Assembly: GCA_910587955.1 (NCBI GenBank)
Contig: CAJUNN010000062.1
Span: 1-11,430, forward strand
From: an uncultured Lachnospiraceae bacterium
GTDB taxonomy: Bacteria > Bacillota > Clostridia > Lachnospirales > Lachnospiraceae
DNA length: 11,430 nt
Direction: 5' to 3'
Shown: positions 8,145 to 11,430 of the stretch, piece by piece
How the letters are laid out: every line of letters begins with the position of its first letter
Position numbering within the stretch: the stretch's first letter is position 1
The notes under the pieces: model-generated
The model's input: the letters and a program-made list of their open reading frames with translations, nothing else
The model's database searches: none
Told to the model about the DNA's origin: nothing
Program-made: the position numbers and the translations under genes

Positions 8145-8173
8145 ATTGTAACAAGATATAGTGGTATTGTCAA
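8145..8173 (-). promoter_or_regulatory. Sigma-A promoter of nrdDG
   Basis: On the minus strand, a perfect -35 TTGACA (8173-8168) and a -10 TACAAT (8150-8145, 5/6 match) are separated by exactly 17 nt. Transcription should start near 8138, giving a leader of roughly 40 nt before the nrdD ATG. Confidence 0.85.
8151..8164 (-). promoter_or_regulatory. NrdR box 1 (within the -35/-10 spacer)
   Basis: The plus strand reads ACAAGATATAGTGG, which matches the NrdR-box consensus acaCwATATwGtgt (recalled) at 11 of 14 positions, including the ATAT core. It begins directly beside the -10 hexamer, so binding would block RNA polymerase. Its start is 31 bp, about three helical turns, from box 2. Confidence 0.7.
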
Positions 8174-8181
8174 TGTGATTT

Positions 8182-8195
8182 ACAATATATTGTTA
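8182..8195 (-). promoter_or_regulatory. NrdR box 2 (upstream of the -35)
   Basis: The plus strand reads ACAATATATTGTTA, which matches the NrdR consensus at 11 of 14 positions and contains the perfect palindrome ACAATATATTGT. With box 1 it makes the tandem, same-face arrangement expected for NrdR, the nucleotide-sensing repressor of ribonucleotide reductase genes. The nrdR gene itself is not in the window. Confidence 0.65.
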
Positions 8196-8232
8196 AAATA
8201 AATTTTTTATTCCATATGCTGGCTTTTAGAAG

Positions 8233-8261
8233 TTGGCGGAAACAGAAAAATGAGATATAAT
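8233..8261 (+). promoter_or_regulatory. Sigma-A promoter of recQ
   Basis: TTGGCG (8233-8238) and a perfect TATAAT (8256-8261) are separated by 17 nt. The predicted transcription start is near 8268, about 34 nt before the GTG start of recQ. It is divergent from the nrdDG promoter and separate from the NrdR boxes. Confidence 0.8.
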
Positions 8262-8269
8262 TAAGAAGT

Positions 8270-8283
8270 GTCTGGAAACAGAC
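8270..8283 (+). promoter_or_regulatory. 5'-end GNRA hairpin in the recQ leader
   Basis: GTCTG (8270-8274) and CAGAC (8279-8283) flank a GAAA tetraloop, giving a stable hairpin at or within a few bases of the predicted mRNA 5' end. It ends 6 nt before the AGGAGG ribosome-binding site (8290-8295). It may protect the transcript 5' end; function is inference. Confidence 0.45.
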
Positions 8284-8301
8284 GGCAGCAGGAGGAAGGC
8301 C

Positions 8302-10164
8302 GTGGATAAGCAACAGGTTTTGAAAGAATATTTTGGATACGATGGGTTCCGGGAGGGGCAGGAGGAGCTGATGGACGCTGTCCTTTCCAGCCGGGATGTA
8401 TTGGGAATTATGCCTACAGGGGCAGGAAAGTCCCTTTGCTTTCAGATTCCGGCTCTTTTGATGGAGGGAATTACTCTGGTGATTTCGCCGCTGATCTCTT
8501 TAATGAAAGATCAGGTGGAAGCTCTCAACCAGGCAGGGGTCCATGCAGCGTATTTGAACAGCTCCCTGACCCCGGGCCAGTACCGGAAAGCTCTGGGACT
8601 GGCGGCAGCCGGCCGTTACAAGCTGATCTATGTGGCTCCGGAACGGCTGGTGACAGAGGCATTTCTTGATTTTGCCCTGCATGCTTCCATTGCCATGGTG
8701 GCTGTGGACGAGGCTCACTGCGTGTCCCAGTGGGGGCAGGATTTCCGGCCCAGTTATCTGAAGATTGTGGAGTTTGTGAAAAGGCTTCCCAGGCGCCCGG
8801 TGCTGGCAGCCTTTACGGCTACGGCCACAAAGGAGGTGCGGGAGGATGTGGCGGCGATTCTCACCCTAAGGGATCCGCTGATACGGATAACGGGCTTTGA
8901 CCGTCCCAACCTCTATTTTGCGGTCCAGTCTCCCAAGGACAAATACGGAACCTTGAAACAGTATCTGAATCTGCATCCGGGGGAGAGCGGCATCATTTAC
9001 TGCCTGACCCGGAAGCTGGAGGAGGAGGTTTGTGTACGGCTGCGGTCCGACGGGATTTCCGCTGCCCGCTATCATGCGGGGCTGTCCGATGAAGAGCGCA
9101 GGAGAAACCAGGAGGACTTTATCTATGACCGGGTTTCGGTTATGGTGGCTACCAATGCTTTCGGAATGGGGATTGACAAATCCAATGTGCGCTATGTGAT
9201 CCATTATAATATGCCCAAAAACATGGAGAGCTATTACCAGGAGGCAGGGCGGGCGGGCCGGGACGGAGAACCTTCCGACTGCATTCTTCTCTACGGCGGA
9301 CAGGATGTGGTGACCAATCAGCTGTTTATTGAAAACAACCGGGACAATGAGGAGCTTGGCGGACAGGAACTGGCTCTGGTGCAGCAAAGAGACCGGGAGC
9401 GTTTGAAGAAGATGACTTTTTACTGTTTTACCAGGGAATGCCTGCGGGATTATATTCTCCGGTACTTCGGCGAGTATCCGGCCAGCTGCTGCAAGAACTG
9501 CGGGAACTGCTTAAGCCAGTTCGAGACGGCGGATGTGACGGAGACAGCGAAAGGCATTGCAGGCTGTGTAAAGACCAGCGGGCAGCGGTACGGGGTGACG
9601 GTGATTCTGGATACGATCCATGGTGCGAATACGGCAAAGATACGCAGCTATCGGCTGGAGCAGAACCCCTTTTACGGGTGTCTTTCCAAGGTTCCCATAT
9701 ACCGTCTGCGGCAGGTGTTGAATCATCTGCAGCTGCAGGGGTATCTGAATGTAACGGCAGATGCCTATGCCGTTGTAAAGCTGACGGAGCTTTCGGAAGA
9801 ACTGATCCGGGGGGAGGTCCAGGTGCTGATGAAGCTGCCCCGGGAGGAGCCGGAGGATAAGAAAAAGCCGGAGAAGGGCGGCAAGGCCAGACGCCGCCGT
9901 CAGAGCCTGGCCGCGGAGCTTCATGCAGAGGCATTTACGGAGAAAGAAGAAAAGCTGTTTGAGGAGCTGCGCGCCCTGCGCATGAAGATAGCAAAGGAAG
10001 AACATGTACCGCCTTATGTAGTATTTTCCGATAAGACGCTTGTTCATCTCTGCATTCAGAAGCCGGCCTCCCAGGAGGAGCTTCTGGAAATATCGGGAAT
10101 CGGCGCTTTTAAAGCGAAGAAATATGGAAAGCGGTTTTTGGAATGTATGGGAAATCAAGCCTAA
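8302..10164 (+). CDS. recQ: ATP-dependent DNA helicase RecQ
   Basis: RecQ is a 3'-5' helicase in recombination and replication-fork repair. The GTG start at 8302 has AGGAGG at 8290-8295, 6 nt away. The 620-residue product carries Walker A TGAGKS (K43), the DEAH box (136-139, VDEAHCVSQWGQDFRP), and motif VI QEAGRAGRDG (313-322). The zinc-binding cysteines are at 380, 397, 400 and 403, the same positions I recall for E. coli RecQ. A winged-helix (RQC) region follows. A basic linker (about 515-535, rich in K and R) leads to a C-terminal HRDC-type domain (about 548-617, EELLEISGIGAFKAKKYG). The frame is intact and of normal length. It has its own promoter. The gene after it could be co-transcribed, since no U-tract terminator separates them. 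Confidence 0.97.
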   Translation: MDKQQVLKEYFGYDGFREGQEELMDAVLSSRDVLGIMPTGAGKSLCFQIPALLMEGITLVISPLISLMKDQVEALNQAGVHAAYLNSSLTPGQYRKALGLAAAGRYKLIYVAPERLVTEAFLDFALHASIAMVAVDEAHCVSQWGQDFRPSYLKIVEFVKRLPRRPVLAAFTATATKEVREDVAAILTLRDPLIRITGFDRPNLYFAVQSPKDKYGTLKQYLNLHPGESGIIYCLTRKLEEEVCVRLRSDGISAARYHAGLSDEERRRNQEDFIYDRVSVMVATNAFGMGIDKSNVRYVIHYNMPKNMESYYQEAGRAGRDGEPSDCILLYGGQDVVTNQLFIENNRDNEELGGQELALVQQRDRERLKKMTFYCFTRECLRDYILRYFGEYPASCCKNCGNCLSQFETADVTETAKGIAGCVKTSGQRYGVTVILDTIHGANTAKIRSYRLEQNPFYGCLSKVPIYRLRQVLNHLQLQGYLNVTADAYAVVKLTELSEELIRGEVQVLMKLPREEPEDKKKPEKGGKARRRRQSLAAELHAEAFTEKEEKLFEELRALRMKIAKEEHVPPYVVFSDKTLVHLCIQKPASQEELLEISGIGAFKAKKYGKRFLECMGNQA

Positions 10165-10190
10165 GGCGGGTGTATGCGAAACCTTAAACA

Positions 10191-10274
10191 GTAATTCTCG
10201 GGACGGCGCAGAAGGAATTAGAGACGCTGGGCGTCTATAAGTCCTTCTAGGGAATGCGCCGGGAAGAGAATTAC
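10191..10274 (+). repeat. Structured hairpin repeat, copy A (recQ-downstream)
   Basis: The core is 10205-10260. Outer stem GGCGC (10205-10209) pairs with GCGCC (10256-10260). The 18-nt left arm AGAAGGAATTAGAGACGC (10210-10227) pairs with the right arm (10231-10248) at 16 of 18 positions around a TGG loop. A 7-nt bulge AGGGAAT (10249-10255) lies only on the 3' side. An additional 9-bp stem GTAATTCTC (10191-10199) / GAGAATTAC (10266-10274) encloses it through a symmetric 5x5 internal loop. There is no U tract, so it is not an intrinsic terminator. It shares fold and sequence with copies B, C1 and C2. It lies between the recQ stop and the next gene's ribosome-binding site. The family is not one I recognise. 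Confidence 0.85.
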
Positions 10275-10278
10275 GGAA

Positions 10279-10288
10279 CTGGAAATAG
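10279..10288 (+). repeat. CTGGAAATAG mini-motif overlapping a ribosome-binding site
   Basis: This is one of a family of short motifs (AACTGGAAACAG and variants) that can form a 3-bp stem with a GAAA loop. Further copies begin near 11248 and 11347, and a variant lies at 11126-11135. Here its last two bases are the first two of the AGGAGG for the membrane-protein gene, and it lies 4 nt after hairpin copy A. Confidence 0.45.
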
Positions 10289-10300
10289 GAGGAACGGACC

Positions 10301-11098
10301 ATGATTTTACCTAAGGGAGATCCAAGACGAGAAAAATATTTAAAAAAGGGCAATATTCTTTGGAGAGTGAGAAACGGAGGCGGCGGAGCCAACGGCCTAA
10401 TCGCCACCGGCATTGTGCTTCTGGTTTTTGCGGCAGTTATTTCCGCTCTTATGACGGCAGCGGATTTGGCCAAGGGCGTTCTGGTGTTCGGACTGTTCTT
10501 TGGGGCTCCCGGAGCCCTGCTGGTTCTTTTAGGACTGATTCTTCAAGGGTGGAAAATGAAACATTATCTGGATTACTATCAAAAGGAGACAGGCTTTGAT
10601 CCGGAAGAGCTAAAGAAACTGGAGCAGGAGCTGATGGAGCCGGATATGGTTATGATAGGCAATGTGCCGGATGTTAAGGGATCAAATTTAGGATTCAGCG
10701 AAAAGAACCCCCAGATTGCCTGCATGATAACGAGACATTATTTCTTTATGCCCACCAGCAGGGGAGTGAGCTATATCCGCAGGCTTTCCGATATGGTTCT
10801 GGCTGTGTATTCGGAGGAGATCCCGGGCATGGGAGGCTGCAGAGCGGGTTTGGTATTTCTTGCCAAGGAGGACGACATAGCTCGTACGGACTCCCTTTCC
10901 ACCAGAGATGTCTGTGAGGAAATGATTCGGGAGCTTTGCGAGAGGAGTCCCGGGCTCATCACGGAACGCTTTGTCACGGACGGAGATAAGACGTACGATG
11001 TGATAACAGACAGCGGGGAGATTGCCAAGCTGATAAAGAAGCGCAGGGAAAAGGCCAAAGAAATTTTAAATACAGTGGAATATTTTGAGAAAAAGTGA
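10301..11098 (+). CDS. Membrane protein of unknown function, two transmembrane helices
   Basis: ATG at 10301 has AGGAGG at 10287-10292 (8 nt spacing). The product is 265 residues. A short basic N-terminus (MILPKGDPRREKYLKKG) is followed by two hydrophobic segments at about residues 31-56 and 62-84. A hydrophilic C-terminal part (about 85-265) comes next, rich in acidic and basic residues and ending in a lysine-rich helix. There is no signal-peptide cleavage pattern; the two helices form a hairpin, so both ends are probably cytoplasmic. The segment around ISY/IRRLSDMVLAVYSEE looks beta-rich and could be a PH-like fold, but this is only an impression. I do not recognise the family. It is flanked on both sides by copies of the hairpin repeat and may be co-transcribed with recQ. 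Confidence 0.8.
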   Translation: MILPKGDPRREKYLKKGNILWRVRNGGGGANGLIATGIVLLVFAAVISALMTAADLAKGVLVFGLFFGAPGALLVLLGLILQGWKMKHYLDYYQKETGFDPEELKKLEQELMEPDMVMIGNVPDVKGSNLGFSEKNPQIACMITRHYFFMPTSRGVSYIRRLSDMVLAVYSEEIPGMGGCRAGLVFLAKEDDIARTDSLSTRDVCEEMIRELCERSPGLITERFVTDGDKTYDVITDSGEIAKLIKKRREKAKEILNTVEYFEKK

Positions 11099-11239
11099 TA
11101 CAATATAAACCGTAAGACTGCGGAGCCGGAAACAGCAGGAGCCAGGCCGGCGCACAGAAAGAATTACGGACGCAGTTTTTAGCGGCCGGAAGTCTTTCTA
11201 AGAAAGGTGCGCAGGCAAGGCGTATGCGGAACTGGAATC
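11099..11239. other. Intergenic region with hairpin repeat B and degenerate motif copies
   Basis: No coding sequence is supported here. Besides hairpin B it holds CGGAGCCGGAAACAGCAGG (11120-11138). It also holds AAGGCGTATGCGGAACTGG (11217-11235), which resembles AAGGCGGGTGTATGCGAAAC (10163-10182) just after recQ. The same short motifs thus accompany both hairpin copies. No intrinsic terminator with a U tract follows the membrane-protein gene. Confidence 0.6.
11150..11212 (+). repeat. Structured hairpin repeat, copy B
   Basis: Outer stem GCGCAC (11150-11155) pairs with GTGCGC (11207-11212). The 18-nt left arm AGAAAGAATTACGGACGC (11156-11173) pairs at 15 of 18 positions with the right arm (11182-11199) around the loop AGTTTTTA. 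The 3'-side bulge AAGAAAG (11200-11206) is again 7 nt. Relative to copy A, the stem pair at arm position 5 changes G-C to A-T and the pair at position 13 changes A-T to G-C. Pairing is therefore conserved while sequence differs. Confidence 0.82.
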
Positions 11240-11270
11240 AAAGCGGAACTGGAAACAGCGGAATCCCGTA

Positions 11271-11330
11271 CAATGCCAGAAGGATTTGCAGGCGCAGAGC
11301 GGCTGAAAATACTTCTTATGGAGGGCATTG
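11271..11330 (+). repeat. Structured hairpin repeat, copy C1
   Basis: Outer stem CAATGCC (11271-11277) pairs with GGCATTG (11324-11330), 7 bp. The left arm AGAAGGATTTGCAGGCGC (11278-11295) pairs with the right arm (11299-11316) at 15 of 18 positions, with an AGA loop. The 3'-side bulge TATGGAG (11317-11323) is 7 nt. The architecture is the same as in copies A and B, with a quite different outer stem sequence. Confidence 0.8.
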
Positions 11331-11369
11331 GGAGGGATAAAGCGGAACTGGAAACAGCGGAATCCCGTA

Positions 11370-11429
11370 CAATGTCAGAAGGATTTGCAGGCGCAGAGCG
11401 GCTGAAAATACTTCTTATGGAGGGCATTG
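11370..11429 (+). repeat. Structured hairpin repeat, copy C2
   Basis: Identical to C1 except for one base. The left outer stem is CAATGTC (11370-11376), which still pairs with GGCATTG (11423-11429) as RNA because the changed base makes a G-U wobble. The hairpin is complete one base before the end of the window. Confidence 0.8.
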
Positions 11430-11430
11430 G

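Larger units (their letters stand above)
11240..11430 (+). repeat. 99-bp tandem repeat, two copies, cut by the window end
   Basis: Unit 1 is 11240-11338. Unit 2 begins at 11339 and is cut after 92 nt. The units differ at one position only (C11276 versus T11375). Each unit has CGGAACTGGAAACAGCGG near its start and a complete hairpin of the A/B type at its end. The period is 33 codons exactly, so open frames persist on both strands. The plus frame from 11183 reads with a repeated segment KAELETAESRTM, but it has no ribosome-binding site and only 14 of 33 codons per unit end in G or C. I treat it as non-coding, with reservation. Confidence 0.85.

Noticed and set aside
10205..10260. Rho-independent terminator after recQ
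   Set aside because: The hairpin is stable but is followed by GGGAAGAG, with no U tract on either strand.
11179..11427. 82-codon minus-strand frame with a 33-residue repeat
   Set aside because: The repeat arises because the DNA tandem period is 99 bp. The frame is open on both strands and no ribosome-binding site was seen. The bases are better explained by the hairpin repeats.
10191..11430. Integron attC sites or gene cassettes
   Set aside because: Hairpins with unpaired bases on one side alternating with a gene suggested attC, but I see no GTTRRRY / RYYYAAC core sites and no integrase in the window.
11240..11430. CRISPR array
   Set aside because: There are only two units, nearly identical over the whole 99 bp, with no unique spacers between short repeats and no cas genes.
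10191..11430. REP/REPIN elements or a MITE
   Set aside because: No RAYT transposase, no GTAG-type REP head, and no terminal inverted repeats with target duplications were seen. The 7-nt bulge and paired covariation fit a folded element better. A non-autonomous element is not fully excluded.

Overview
The window looks like a fragment of a gut-type anaerobic Firmicute, most likely a Lachnospiraceae / Clostridium cluster XIVa relative. This is an inference from several traits: strong AGGAGG ribosome-binding sites with frequent GTG starts, a class III (oxygen-sensitive) ribonucleotide reductase, and a PTS-linked raffinose/sucrose cluster of the kind common in that group. GC content is moderate. 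The first 34 bases are Illumina sequencing adapter, not genome, so the left edge is a contig end. The right edge stops inside a near-identical tandem repeat, so it is probably also an assembly break.

Left third (35-5330): a sugar-utilisation locus. A divergent AraC-type regulator (only its N-terminal 87 residues are present) faces an operon of a cytoplasmic GH36 alpha-galactosidase, a sucrose-family PTS EIIBC and a GH32 sucrose-6-phosphate hydrolase/fructosidase. Together these would take raffinose-family sugars and sucrose to galactose, glucose-6-phosphate and fructose. The PTS and GH32 genes are fused abruptly at about 4000-4016. The last EIIC segment and the first roughly 40 residues of the GH32 are missing, and the two frames are offset by +1. 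This indicates either a real deletion or a chimeric assembly.

Middle (5346-10164): nrdD and nrdG on the minus strand, overlapping by 4 nt, end in an intrinsic terminator whose stem begins inside the nrdG coding sequence. The nrdD promoter is well formed and carries two NrdR-box-like sites 31 bp apart, one exactly filling part of the -35/-10 spacer. Divergently, recQ is transcribed rightward from its own good promoter, with a short GNRA-loop hairpin at the mRNA 5' end.

Right end (10165-11430): recQ is followed by a 265-residue two-helix membrane protein of unknown function. Both intergenic regions hold copies of a hairpin element that matches no family I can name. I see four copies in the same orientation. 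Each has two 18-nt arms pairing at 15-16 of 18 positions, a 7-nt one-sided bulge, and an outer stem whose sequence differs between copies while pairing is kept. The last two copies lie in a 99-bp tandem repeat. A small motif (CTGGAAACAG-like, able to form a GNRA mini-hairpin) recurs beside them. This structured repeat family is the most interesting unexplained signal in the window.
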